A DNA stretch of 64,000 nucleotides from Bacillus sp. SD088 (GTDB lineage: Bacteria; Bacillota; Bacilli; Bacillales; Bacillaceae_C). The position numbers were made by a program, and so were the translations under genes. The stretch spans positions 1-64,000 of the forward strand of contig NZ_JADIJK010000025.1 in the NCBI RefSeq assembly GCF_017355205.1, read 5' to 3'. This document shows positions 1 to 8,601 of the stretch, one piece after another. The notes under the pieces were generated by a model. That model was not told where the DNA came from. It made no database searches and saw nothing but the letters and a program-made list of their open reading frames with translations. Within the stretch, counting starts at the first letter, position 1. The number at the start of each line of letters is the position of its first letter.

Positions 1-1503
1 TGCTTTCCAACGGGCAATGGCCTCATCTATATAGTCAACCGGCTTTCTCCCTGCAATAATATTGGCGATCGCTTCATTAAAATCAGCTGCCAGATCTTTT
101 GAACGCTCTTGGAAGGTTGGCGAATCAATCGTATAAGGATCCCCTGCATCCGTCCAGACTGATGGATATTGATCAACCGCTTTCTGAAATTCAGCATCAT
201 ATTTTTCTTCTTCTGGAGTCCAGCCGTGAACATTAAATTCATCATCGTTTGCCCGGAATAACCAGTTATTTAATAAACTGATTTGTTCCTCATAGGTTTC
301 TCCTTTTTCTGTTAATACAATTTCATCTTCTGCATTTTTCTCCCAAATCTCCCCTTCTGGTCCATCTTTCATAACCACAGTCCCTTCATCCGTAATCCAC
401 CAATCGAGCCATTCTAAAATTCGATAAATTTTCTCTTCATCCATTTGAGCGTTTAGAACAAGCTTACCTCTCCCTTGGACAGGCACGATTAGGCCAGATT
501 CCCCATTAGGCCCTGTTGGTGGATATGGAATCATAACAAACTCCGCATTTGGATCAATCTTTTTTAATGCTTCTTCCCGTTTTTGAATCTCACCTGGACT
601 AGCGATCTCCCAGCCAAGCTTATTACCCTCCACTAATGCCTCGATGTCACTTCCAATATTTGTGGCGAAATTATGATCAAATACTCCCTCTTCATAAGCT
701 TTGCTTAAAAATGTTAATAATCCTTTCCATTCTTCGTTTTGTTCCTCTAGTTTTATGAGTCTGCCATCCTGTTCCTTCCATTCATAAGCAAGACCGTATG
801 CAGCTTGAAGAAATGCATTTCTATTTTTCCCTAAACCAGTGGAGGTTCCAAATTCATTCGTAAAACCGACTGTATCGTCTTTTCCCGTTTCATTTGGATC
901 TTGTTCGACAAAAGCTTTTGATATTTCGTAAAACTTCTCAATCGTAAATTCCTCTGGACTTGGAATCGATAACCCCAACTTGTCCAACCAATCTTTTCTA
1001 ACCCACAGACTGTTACTATATTTCATCGTATATTTGGGAAAACCATATATTTTTCCTGGTTCATTAAATACTTCAACTGCTTCTTGTGGGAACTCACTTG
1101 CTAATTTTGGAAATTCTTTTAAATAGGGCTTGAGATCAACAAAAGCTCCTTGCTTTTGCCACTTCCTAAATTGAACCGGTTCATTGACCATGTAAATGTC
1201 AGGTAGATCCTTTGAGGCAGCCAAGCTATTTAATGTATTTTTATAATCATTGCCTCCTGGTACCCAACGGATATCTAAGTCAATATTAAATTTATCTTCA
1301 ATATACTTGATCGTAGGATGGTCTTTGTCTTCCCATCCTCCCCCTTGCTGTACTGGTACAATCATGGAAATGGTCATTTTTTTGCTACCATCATCGACTT
1401 CTTTTCCACTTGGTTCTTTCCCGCCAGAAGAATTTTTCGAACAACCCGCCACTATGATAAGACCGAGAATAATGATAAAAAACAATGATAACTTTTTTTG
1501 CAC
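1..1503 (-). CDS. Extracellular solute-binding lipoprotein, LplA/YtcQ type (partial)
   Basis: Substrate-binding lipoprotein of an ABC importer, probably for an oligosaccharide; it should sit on the outer face of the membrane and deliver ligand to permeases beyond the window. Reading back from a GTG at 1503 (site AAGGGGG just upstream) gives a hydrophobic signal peptide ending in the lipobox VAGC about 20 residues in, then a Ser/Gly/Lys-rich linker. The mature part has the family-1 solute-binding pattern, with a 'LPDIYMVNEP' segment near residue 80 and an Asp/Trp-rich C-terminal half. 501 codons are visible and the frame is open at base 1, so only the C-terminal end is missing; relatives are about 500-550 residues. 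The ligand cannot be told from sequence. The shorter frames over the start region are shadows. Confidence 0.85.
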   Translation of the reverse strand, partial: MQKKLSLFFIIILGLIIVAGCSKNSSGGKEPSGKEVDDGSKKMTISMIVPVQQGGGWEDKDHPTIKYIEDKFNIDLDIRWVPGGNDYKNTLNSLAASKDLPDIYMVNEPVQFRKWQKQGAFVDLKPYLKEFPKLASEFPQEAVEVFNEPGKIYGFPKYTMKYSNSLWVRKDWLDKLGLSIPSPEEFTIEKFYEISKAFVEQDPNETGKDDTVGFTNEFGTSTGLGKNRNAFLQAAYGLAYEWKEQDGRLIKLEEQNEEWKGLLTFLSKAYEEGVFDHNFATNIGSDIEALVEGNKLGWEIASPGEIQKREEALKKIDPNAEFVMIPYPPTGPNGESGLIVPVQGRGKLVLNAQMDEEKIYRILEWLDWWITDEGTVVMKDGPEGEIWEKNAEDEIVLTEKGETYEEQISLLNNWLFRANDDEFNVHGWTPEEEKYDAEFQKAVDQYPSVWTDAGDPYTIDSPTFQERSKDLAADFNEAIANIIAGRKPVDYIDEAIARWKA

Positions 1504-1778
1504 TAGAAGCCCCCCTTATATAAAAAAGCGAAAAGACTATGAATATAGTTAAAATCAGAGGTCGTATTTTATTGCTTATCATAGTAGTAGATTTTATAGC
1601 CTCTCCATTGTATTTCTTATAGAAATATATTCAGCAAGGCTTGTTTAAGAACCCCATTTTGAACAAAGAGCGACCCAGAAGGCAATCCATCCTTATTAAA
1701 AAGCTGCACATTGAGTTTTTATTGCTTTTTTCCTATCAGTTATTACGTATTTTCTAGCCTAATCAATTAAAAATTTGC
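1504..1778. other. Intergenic region upstream of the znu promoter
   Basis: Non-coding AT-rich stretch between the divergent lipoprotein gene and the znu promoter. It must hold the promoter of the minus-strand lipoprotein gene, but I could not single out a convincing -35/-10 pair. With the znu leader (1832-2007) this makes about 500 bases without a gene; I see no other element. Confidence 0.4.
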
Positions 1779-1807
1779 TTGACAACCGCTAAAAGTGAGT
1801 GTAATCT
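1779..1807 (+). promoter_or_regulatory. Probable sigma-A promoter of znuACB
   Basis: TTGACA at 1779-1784 is a perfect -35. After 17 bases comes TAATCT at 1802-1807, a weak -10. The Zur box starts 2 bases further on, so a bound repressor would cover the start site. The -35 is convincing and the -10 is inferred from spacing. Confidence 0.6.
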
Positions 1808-1808
1808 G

Positions 1809-1831
1809 TAAATCGTAATGATTTCGATTTA
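1809..1831 (+). promoter_or_regulatory. Zur box (zinc repressor operator)
   Basis: A 9-1-9 type palindrome with left arm AAATCGTAAT and right arm ATTTCGATTT; it differs by a single base from the Bacillus Zur consensus (AAATCGTAAT, one base, ATTACGATTT). It lies directly downstream of the promoter and about 175 bases before znuA. Zinc-loaded Zur should repress the operon. Confidence 0.88.
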
Positions 1832-2007
1832 GGTTAAATAAGAAAGGGATGGATATATTAGAGAGATTCACTTTTGTACATATTTTGCTAAAGTATTAAT
1901 TTAGCAATCTGTCAAAATACAGGTGAACAAACAGCTTCTTCTGATCTAACCTTAATCAGATAAGCCTTACTTTTATTATTAATTTTTTAACAAAGGAGAA
2001 TCTATTT

Positions 2008-3630
2008 ATGAATCGAAAGTGGCTTTATACTTTATTGCTCTCTCTTATTTCGGTGGTAACCCTCGTTGGATGCCAATCAAAAGATACCGCTGGGAAAGAT
2101 ACCGCTAGTAATGAGGAGAGTGAAATTTCTGTTATTACTTCCTTTCTACCTATGTATGAATTCACACAGCAGGTAGCTGGAGATCGGGCAGATGTACAAC
2201 TTATGCTTTCAAATGGTCAAGATCCGCACCAATATGAGCCTAGTGCAAAAGATGTTGCGGCTGTCAATGAAGCAGATGTGTTTGTATACAGTAGTGAACA
2301 AATGGAGTTTTGGGTAGAAAGCTTATTAGATACCGTTGAAAATGAGGAGCTTGTTGTCGCTCGGACCGCAGATGGACTTGAGCATGAGGAACATGAACAT
2401 GAACATGATCATGAACACGAACATGATGACCATGATCACGGGGAAGCAGATCATGATACTGCAGCAAGTATATCAATTGAAGGAAAAGCAGATCACTATC
2501 ATACTGGTGGCGAGATTGAATTGACAGCTAATTTATCGGAAGATGTCGATTATGATCACTGGCATTGGTATCAAAGAGCTAACGCTGATGAGGAATGGGA
2601 AGTGATTTCGGGACAAGGTACGGAAACATTAACCCTTGAGGTGCCAGAAGAGAGCTTCGAAGTGCGCGCCGTACTTTACGATGAGGACCATAACACCTAT
2701 GCAGAATCTGAACCTATCGAACTTACAATTGATAATCATGATGATCATGGCCATGGTGAAGAAAGTGATCATGCAACTGAAGAACATGACCATGGAGACC
2801 ATGCTGAATCAGAAGGTTCTGAAGCAACAGAAACAGTAGAGATTGTTGGACTCGCGGATCATTATCATACGGGTGATATCGTGTCACTAGCTGCTGAGTT
2901 GGAAGAAGAAACCGATTATGATCACTGGCACTGGTTTATGAGAGAAGACGCGGATCAGGAATGGGAAGCTGTACCAGATCAGATGACCGATCATCTTGAA
3001 TATCAAACAACCGGGGAAAGCTTCGAAGTACGAGCCGTGCTTTATGATGAAGACCATAACGCCTATGCAGAATCTGACCCCGTTTCGGTAGTCATTAACG
3101 ATCACGGACATCATGATCCTCATATTTGGCTTGATCCGGTTTTGGCACAAGATCAAGTCCTTATCATTCGTGACGCCTTAATTGAGGCAGATCCTGATGG
3201 AAAAGAGATTTATGAAGAAAATGCCGAGAATTTTATAGAAGAACTACAGGCTTTAGATGAAGACTATCAGACCGCCTTTGAAGGAGCAGAAAACCGATCC
3301 TTTTTCGTACAGCACGAAGCATTTGGCTATCTCGCAGACCGCTATGATCTAGAACAAGTAGCCGTCGGTGGACTGTCTACTGAAGTCGAACCAAGCCCCT
3401 CTCGTATTGCCGAGATTACAAAATTAGTACAAGAACATGATGTACCAGTTATCTATTATCAGCAAGGAGCAAACTCCTCCATTGCTCAAACTGTCGCGGA
3501 AGAAACTGGAACCGATACAGCTGCACTATATGATTTAGAGGTACTTTCTGATGAGTTAAAAGAAGAAGATTTGGGATATATAGAAGCAATGCGTCATAAC
3601 TTAGAGACATTACAAATCAGTATTCACTAG
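2008..3630 (+). CDS. znuA: Zinc ABC transporter substrate-binding lipoprotein ZnuA with two inserted repeat domains
   Basis: Cluster A-I metal-binding lipoprotein that captures Zn(II) for ZnuBC. The signal peptide ends in LVGC (Cys22). The ZnuA fold is visible: first ligand in DPHQYEPS (His74), the HDPHIWLDP motif (about 369-377), QHEAFGYL (His436) and a late Asp near 509. The His/Asp-rich loop normally lying between the first two ligands is greatly expanded: His-rich stretch (about 126-149), a ~90-residue domain (about 155-243), a second His/Glu-rich linker (244-270), a second copy of the same domain (about 276-364), then the canonical motif. Both copies share the blocks ADHYHTG, DYDHWHW and SFEVRAVLYDEDHN. 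At 540 residues it is far longer than the usual ~310. Preceded by promoter and Zur box and followed by znuC and znuB. The zinc role is secure; what the inserts do is unknown. Confidence 0.93.
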   Translation: MNRKWLYTLLLSLISVVTLVGCQSKDTAGKDTASNEESEISVITSFLPMYEFTQQVAGDRADVQLMLSNGQDPHQYEPSAKDVAAVNEADVFVYSSEQMEFWVESLLDTVENEELVVARTADGLEHEEHEHEHDHEHEHDDHDHGEADHDTAASISIEGKADHYHTGGEIELTANLSEDVDYDHWHWYQRANADEEWEVISGQGTETLTLEVPEESFEVRAVLYDEDHNTYAESEPIELTIDNHDDHGHGEESDHATEEHDHGDHAESEGSEATETVEIVGLADHYHTGDIVSLAAELEEETDYDHWHWFMREDADQEWEAVPDQMTDHLEYQTTGESFEVRAVLYDEDHNAYAESDPVSVVINDHGHHDPHIWLDPVLAQDQVLIIRDALIEADPDGKEIYEENAENFIEELQALDEDYQTAFEGAENRSFFVQHEAFGYLADRYDLEQVAVGGLSTEVEPSPSRIAEITKLVQEHDVPVIYYQQGANSSIAQTVAEETGTDTAALYDLEVLSDELKEEDLGYIEAMRHNLETLQISIH

Positions 3631-3635
3631 TAAAC

Positions 3636-3732
3636 AAAAAGGAACAAGCTCTATAAAGTGAAACTTCAATCAGTGGGTCTTCTCACCCCAGTTGATGGAA
3701 ATCTCAATTTATAGGGACTTGTTGCTTTTTCC
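3636..3732 (+). repeat. Long imperfect hairpin (family R3) between znuA and znuC
   Basis: The left arm from 3636 (GGAACAAGCTCTATAAAG onward) pairs imperfectly with the right arm ending at 3732 (CTTGTTGCTTTTTCC), with a short loop near TCTTCTCA. The inner sequence GTGAAACTTCAATCAGTGGG recurs at 15748, 17550, 28787 and elsewhere in the window. The right arm ends in a T-run, so it may act as a partial terminator or mRNA stabiliser within the operon. Confidence 0.7.
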
Positions 3733-3770
3733 TTGTATTGTAGGAAAGTATTAGGAAAGGTAGATAGAAC

Positions 3771-4487
3771 ATGTACTACATTAAAGTAGATGACCTTGCT
3801 TTTCATTATGAAAAGGAACCTGTATTAACAAATATATCTTTTGAAGTAAACCCCGGTGATTTTGTGATGCTGACAGGTGAAAATGGGGCAGCCAAAACTA
3901 CCCTACTCCGCAACATCTTAGGCTTGCTTAAACCGACAACAGGCCAAGTCACATTACCGGACAAAAATTGCTTTGGAAACAAATTAACTGTTGGCTATGT
4001 GCCTCAGCAAGTTGCTTCCTTCAATGTTGGCTTTCCCAGCACCGTATTAGAACTCGTCAAGTCTGGTCGTTATCAAAAAAATAAATGGTTTAGAAAATTA
4101 GATAAAGCCGACAACGAACACGTCAGACGCTCCCTTGAATCGGTAGGCATGTGGAATATGCGTCATAGGAAAATTGGAGAATTATCAGGCGGGCAGAAAC
4201 AACGGATATCGATTGCTCGTGTATTTGCCACCGATCCAGATTTATTTGTCTTGGACGAACCTACTACCGGAATGGATATCCATTCACGGGAAGAATTTTA
4301 TAAGTTGTTGCGGCATAACAGCGAACAGCACAGCAAGGGAATCCTAATGGTCACACACGATCACGAAGAACTGCGGCATTATTGCAATAAACATATCGAA
4401 CTCGTACGAAAGGAGGGATTGCCTTGGAGATGTTTTTCCATGGATTCATGCAAAGAGCTTTCCAAGCCTCATTTTTCATCTCTTTAA
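3771..4487 (+). CDS. znuC: Zinc ABC transporter ATP-binding protein ZnuC
   Basis: Cytoplasmic ATPase of the zinc importer, 238 residues. Order of motifs: Walker A GENGAAKTT (about 36-44), Q-loop in VGYVPQQ, signature LSGGQKQR (about 138-145), Walker B LFVLDEPTTG, H-loop VTHDH. The Walker A has Ala where the canonical loop has Gly before the Lys; from memory, B. subtilis ZnuC also departs here (GASK), so this looks like a family trait rather than damage. The PQQ...FNVGFPSTVLELV block is typical of metal-type ATPases. Its 3' end overlaps znuB by 64 bases, implying translational coupling. Confidence 0.93.
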   Translation: MYYIKVDDLAFHYEKEPVLTNISFEVNPGDFVMLTGENGAAKTTLLRNILGLLKPTTGQVTLPDKNCFGNKLTVGYVPQQVASFNVGFPSTVLELVKSGRYQKNKWFRKLDKADNEHVRRSLESVGMWNMRHRKIGELSGGQKQRISIARVFATDPDLFVLDEPTTGMDIHSREEFYKLLRHNSEQHSKGILMVTHDHEELRHYCNKHIELVRKEGLPWRCFSMDSCKELSKPHFSSL

Positions 4488-5254
4488 TCGCACCTTTATT
4501 AGGGTTGTTTTTAATATTACGAAGGCAATCACTCATGGCAGATACCTTATCACACGTTTCCTTAGCTGGTGTGGCATTAGGGCTATTAATCAGTATTAAT
4601 CCGACATGGACCAATATCTTAATGGTAGTTGTCATTGCTGTTTTGCTGGAATACTTGCGCATGCTCTACCGCAGCTATTCCGAGGTATCGATTGCAATCC
4701 TCATGTCAACGGGAATGGCCTTAGCCTTGTTTTTGATGAGTTTAAACCAAGGAAGTACCACTTTGAATATTAACCAATTCTTATTTGGGTCGATTGTAAC
4801 AATTAGTACCGAGCAAGTTTGGATGCTGCTCCTGCTGACTATCCTCATTATCGGTTTGTATGCCATCTTCCGCAGAGCAATGTATGTTTTAACATTTGAT
4901 GAGGATACGGCTTTTACGGCAGGCTTACCAACCAGGACCATGTCTATCCTATTTAATGTTTTAACTGGTGTTACCATCGCTATTATTATGCCAATTGTAG
5001 GTGCACTGCTCGTTTCGGCGATTATAATTTTACCTGCAGCCATCTCGATGCAAATAAGCAAAAGCTTTAATGGCACCATCTTGATCGGTATCCCCCTTGC
5101 TTTAATCGGTATGTTTAGTGGACTGGTCACTTCTTATGAGTACGGGACACCGCCTGGGGCAACGATAACATTAATCCTTGTCACTATATTCATCCTCACA
5201 ATCGTCTTTAAGAAAATAAATAAAGGAAAACAAAAAGAAGCAACCAGCGAATAG
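4424..5254 (+). CDS. znuB: Zinc ABC transporter permease ZnuB
   Basis: ABC-3 family membrane permease, 276 residues with about eight hydrophobic segments. The conserved DTLSHVSLAGVALG near residue 40 and the cytoplasmic coupling stretch LTFDEDTAFTAGLPT are visible. The start is TTG at 4424: AGGAGG sits at 4411-4416, 7 bases upstream, inside the end of znuC. It forms the zinc channel with ZnuC and receives zinc from ZnuA. Last gene of the operon, followed by a bidirectional terminator. Confidence 0.93.
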   Translation: MEMFFHGFMQRAFQASFFISLIAPLLGLFLILRRQSLMADTLSHVSLAGVALGLLISINPTWTNILMVVVIAVLLEYLRMLYRSYSEVSIAILMSTGMALALFLMSLNQGSTTLNINQFLFGSIVTISTEQVWMLLLLTILIIGLYAIFRRAMYVLTFDEDTAFTAGLPTRTMSILFNVLTGVTIAIIMPIVGALLVSAIIILPAAISMQISKSFNGTILIGIPLALIGMFSGLVTSYEYGTPPGATITLILVTIFILTIVFKKINKGKQKEATSE

Positions 5255-5315
5255 ACTAGAAGCTTTGCCTGCATGGCTATAAGCTCCTTCCCCTCTACTT
5301 TTGTCAGCCGCACAA

Positions 5316-5355
5316 AAAAATATCCTTCTAGCTTATTTGCGAGAAGGATATTTTT
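5316..5355. terminator. Bidirectional terminator between znuB and the RDD gene
   Basis: The stem AAATATCCTTCT pairs with AGAAGGATATTT, with A-run and T-run flanks on opposite sides. It lies between convergent genes, so it can serve both. Confidence 0.85.
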
Positions 5356-5375
5356 AAATCAGATTGTTGTTCCAA

Positions 5376-6176
5376 TTATACCTCATATTCCCATTCGTCT
5401 TTTAAATGTAAATAAATAATCAATAGCATATTTTCTAATTCTTGTTTATCTTTATTTTGCCATTCTAATCCTAATTTAGGAAAGATGATTCCAGCAACTT
5501 GTTCAGTCAATTGTAACCGATCTTTGACGTCTAATTGTTTAAGGCGGTTTGCATATGTACGAACTAAATTCCAATCCTTCATTTCGATTGATTTTAAATT
5601 CCAAGTATCTATGGTCACACTTTCTTTGGTTAGACCTCTCTCCTGAATTTCCCTTTCAATCGCTGATTGCTTCTGTTTGGACTGACTACTTTCATCATAA
5701 ACCACAATTGTTCCTGCTAGTAAATCCCCTAACCGTTTCTTTTTTGGATGAAAGAAAACCATTAAAAGTCCTACTAAATAATAAGGTAATGAATCAATCA
5801 GTAACAATAGATTACGAATGAAGCTAGATAAAAAAGTGATGCTTTGGCCATTCTCCTGTATGACTCTAATCCCCATGATCTTTTTTCCGATTGTTTTCCC
5901 TCCCCAAAAGAATTCAAGAATCATAAAATAGCCGTAATTGAGGAGAAACACACCGATTAATATAAAAGCAACAAGATAAGATTGAGCCGTTCCCATAAAA
6001 GCTATATCAGGAAAGGCGAACAATAAAAGAACGCTTATAAGCGTTATAATCATCATCACAAACATTAAAATAACGTTATCTATAATGAAAGCAACAGTTC
6101 TTGATCCTAATCCTGCTAGTTGAAATTGCAGGGATATATATTCAGGCGTTTTCACGCCGACTTTTTCTTGGTCCAA
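5376..6176 (-). CDS. RDD family membrane protein
   Basis: Membrane protein of unknown function. I place the start at TTG 6176, which has GGAGGGATC just upstream; a longer open frame reaching 6341 would add a low-quality leader. In the resulting 266 residues there are three or four hydrophobic segments. The family's Arg and Asp residues are visible as GSRTVAFIID near residue 25 and LLLIDSLPYY near 125, with an FWGGKTIGKKIMGIRV loop between. The C-terminal ~90 residues are charged and probably cytoplasmic. It is divergent from the SpoIIM-like gene 108 bases away; such pairs commonly accompany MoxR/DUF58 genes, as here. Confidence 0.85.
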   Translation of the reverse strand: MDQEKVGVKTPEYISLQFQLAGLGSRTVAFIIDNVILMFVMMIITLISVLLLFAFPDIAFMGTAQSYLVAFILIGVFLLNYGYFMILEFFWGGKTIGKKIMGIRVIQENGQSITFLSSFIRNLLLLIDSLPYYLVGLLMVFFHPKKKRLGDLLAGTIVVYDESSQSKQKQSAIEREIQERGLTKESVTIDTWNLKSIEMKDWNLVRTYANRLKQLDVKDRLQLTEQVAGIIFPKLGLEWQNKDKQELENMLLIIYLHLKDEWEYEV

Positions 6177-6284
6177 CGAGATCCCTCCAAAGACTTTTTT
6201 TGTGAAAGTGTTTCTATTTAGATCAAAGATTATTATAATAAGAAGCATTGATCCAATTGATTGAGATAATAGGCAGGTGTCATA

Positions 6285-7265
6285 ATGAATATTAAACAGT
6301 TTACGCAAAGGTATCGTGAAAACTGGAAAGAACTTGAACATTTAACAACTATAATTGGAAAAAGCAAAAAAAATGTGACCGCAAAATCTATGAAGCAATT
6401 TTACCAGCTATACCAAAAAGCTTCACAGAATCTCTCTTATAGCCAAACAAATTTCCCTAACGAAAAATTAACAGGCTATCTTAATGAGTTAGTCGCAAGA
6501 GCTCATAATGTGTTATATAAAGACCAAACGACGAGTGTGGGACAGTTCCGTCACTTTTTTACTACCACCTTTATTGGTCTATTACTAGAACAATGGAAAG
6601 CGATAGTAGTAGCTATGAGATTATTTGTTTTAGGCATGGCAGGAAGCTTTTTCTCTGTGATCGCTGACCCACTTCATATTTACACAATTTTACCGAATGA
6701 TATTGTTCAATCGGTTGATCCTAACCAACTAGGAAGTAGTGATGGAACGGTTGATTCACCGACTATGTCAGCCTCGATTATGACGAATAATATTCAAGTT
6801 GCTTTTCTAGCTTTTGCAGGTGGCATAACGTTTGGTTTACTGACAGTATATGTAATGGTCTATAACGGTATTATTGTTGGCGCACTTGCCGGACTCTTTT
6901 GGGCACATGGAAAATCCTTCGATTTTTGGGCTTATATTGTTCCACATGGTATGATCGAATTAACCGCTATATTCATTGCCGGCGGAGCCGGTCTATTAAT
7001 GGGTTATAAGCTATTTGTACCTGGTCAATATTCAAGAGGATTTCAACTAAAGACACAATCGATCCGCTCTGTACAACTGATTATTGGGACGATCCCGTTA
7101 TTTATTATCGCCGGAGTAATAGAAGGTTTTATCACCCCGGCCGCGTTTTCCTTAGAAGTAAAATATTTTGTTGCTTTTCTCACGATTATTGGATTAATTC
7201 TATATGTTTTAATCGGAAAACAATTATTAAATCGTCACCAAGCTATAAGAGGTGTCGATTCATAA
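6285..7265 (+). CDS. SpoIIM-like (DUF95) membrane protein
   Basis: 326-residue integral membrane protein of the stage II sporulation M superfamily. The N-terminal ~100 residues are charged and helical. A long extracytoplasmic loop follows the first membrane segment (about 112-128), then come the family core segments: AFAGGITFGLLTVYVMVYNGIIVGA, the IVPHGMIELTAIFIAGGAGLLMGY block (about 222-245) and two C-terminal helices. The PHG-x-x-E motif is the family hallmark. Its 3' end overlaps the convergent DUF58 gene by 23 bases. This is probably not SpoIIM itself (sporulation septum hydrolase complex), which is shorter and found in another context; likely a paralogue working with RDD, DUF58 and MoxR. 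Confidence 0.85.
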   Translation: MNIKQFTQRYRENWKELEHLTTIIGKSKKNVTAKSMKQFYQLYQKASQNLSYSQTNFPNEKLTGYLNELVARAHNVLYKDQTTSVGQFRHFFTTTFIGLLLEQWKAIVVAMRLFVLGMAGSFFSVIADPLHIYTILPNDIVQSVDPNQLGSSDGTVDSPTMSASIMTNNIQVAFLAFAGGITFGLLTVYVMVYNGIIVGALAGLFWAHGKSFDFWAYIVPHGMIELTAIFIAGGAGLLMGYKLFVPGQYSRGFQLKTQSIRSVQLIIGTIPLFIIAGVIEGFITPAAFSLEVKYFVAFLTIIGLILYVLIGKQLLNRHQAIRGVDS

Positions 7266-8601
7266 TATCAATATAATGGGAAACAGCGGTTGTTGCTAAA
7301 TATTCCCCCTTGGCCTCCATCATTTGGAGGCCTTGACTTTCCCATTTATTTTTCTCCTTTTGAATAAAAAGAATTTCTTGTTGGGCAATGCTTTTTTCCA
7401 TTGCAATATCTGCATATGTTGGTTGCATTGTCGCCTTTTCTACCAATTGTTGATCTTCAATTCCAATCATAAAAAATAAATGGCGTCTACGCAGGCGTTT
7501 TAAATAGTTCAAAGCTGATTCTTCATGTAAAAACGTGCGAATATCACTAAATAGCAGAATAAGACTACGTTTTTTTTGCATTGTATCTAGAAAAGAGAAC
7601 ACTGTTCCATAGTTAGATTCAACAGCATCGACATGCAAATTGTAAATAGCATGGAGAATGGTTTGGAGATGCTCCATTCCTTTTGCAGCTGGAATATATT
7701 TTTTTACATCCTTTGAAAAAGCTAGGACAGAAACATAATCCCCCTTTTTTAAAGCAGCCGCGGCTACAGTTAAAGCTGCTTCCATAGTTTTTTCAAGCTT
7801 ATTTCCCTTTTCAAGCTCCGCTCCCATGATCCGCCCACAATCAATCAAAATTGTAATATATTTCCCATGTTCTGGTTCATATTCATTTGTCATCAACTCA
7901 TGAAGTTTCGCTGTTTGACGCCAATTAATTTTTCGTGGGTCATCTCCTACAACATAATTCCTAATTTGGGCGAAGTCCCCCATCCCACTCTGGAATCTTC
8001 TAATTTTTTCTCCATCGTATAATAAAAACTTCTGTGCATCTTCTAAAAAGGCTCTTGTCTCCGTTAAATCTGGGATGACTTTTATATGCTTTTCTAAATC
8101 GACAAGCATTTGCTTTTCCCATAATCCCCATGTACTCCGGTAGCGAAAATATAAATATTTCAGTTCGTAATTTCCTCTGACATGCGCCGTTGTTTCATAT
8201 GTAACCTGATGAACGCTTCCTTTCTCACCCTTCCCTCTCACGGGGAAGGGACGTTGAAACGATAATGGTAAGCTATCAACAAAGGCATATGTAAAAGCAT
8301 ACTGAGTACGATTATTTATTTCGATGATCATCTCGTACGGTAGTCCTCGTTCTAATTCTTCTGTGACGATACGGTTGAAGTGAATTTGTTTCCGTTTAGG
8401 GATAAAAAAGAGGTCTATAAAGCTTAGTAACAGCACTAAAGCATTGAGTCCGATGACAAAACGCCAAGAAATCCCCCAAAAACTAAACAGCAATAACACT
8501 CCACTTAATATCCCATACACAATAAGTAATCGTTTCGATGGTAAAATACCCTTATCTTGGAACAGGAACCGACCCCACCAGCTCTTGGATGACTTGATCA
8601 A
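7243..8601 (-). CDS. DUF58 domain protein, VWA-like
   Basis: 452-residue membrane-anchored protein. Two adjacent hydrophobic segments (about 26-66) are followed by a beta-rich region and the DUF58 core containing GDDPRKINWRQTAK (about 228), a family signature. A von Willebrand A-like fold follows; its metal site would be at ITILIDCGRIM, which keeps the first Asp but lacks the Ser residues of DxSxS, so metal binding is doubtful. TTG start at 8601 overlaps the end of moxR by 50 bases. DUF58 proteins usually act with MoxR ATPases in assembling or activating other proteins, but the target here is unknown. Confidence 0.88.
   Translation of the reverse strand: MIKSSKSWWGRFLFQDKGILPSKRLLIVYGILSGVLLLFSFWGISWRFVIGLNALVLLLSFIDLFFIPKRKQIHFNRIVTEELERGLPYEMIIEINNRTQYAFTYAFVDSLPLSFQRPFPVRGKGEKGSVHQVTYETTAHVRGNYELKYLYFRYRSTWGLWEKQMLVDLEKHIKVIPDLTETRAFLEDAQKFLLYDGEKIRRFQSGMGDFAQIRNYVVGDDPRKINWRQTAKLHELMTNEYEPEHGKYITILIDCGRIMGAELEKGNKLEKTMEAALTVAAAALKKGDYVSVLAFSKDVKKYIPAAKGMEHLQTILHAIYNLHVDAVESNYGTVFSFLDTMQKKRSLILLFSDIRTFLHEESALNYLKRLRRRHLFFMIGIEDQQLVEKATMQPTYADIAMEKSIAQQEILFIQKEKNKWESQGLQMMEAKGEYLATTAVSHYIDIMNRHLL

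Noticed and set aside
3870-3910. ZnuC inactivated by a Gly-to-Ala change in Walker A
   Set aside because: From memory the B. subtilis family member also lacks that Gly; all other motifs are intact, so I treat it as a family trait.
4675-5130. 151-residue antisense open frame within znuB
   Set aside because: A shadow of znuB; low-complexity hydrophobic product with no ribosome site.
6285-7265. Genuine stage II sporulation protein SpoIIM
   Set aside because: It is much longer than SpoIIM and sits in an RDD/DUF58/MoxR setting, so only superfamily membership is claimed.
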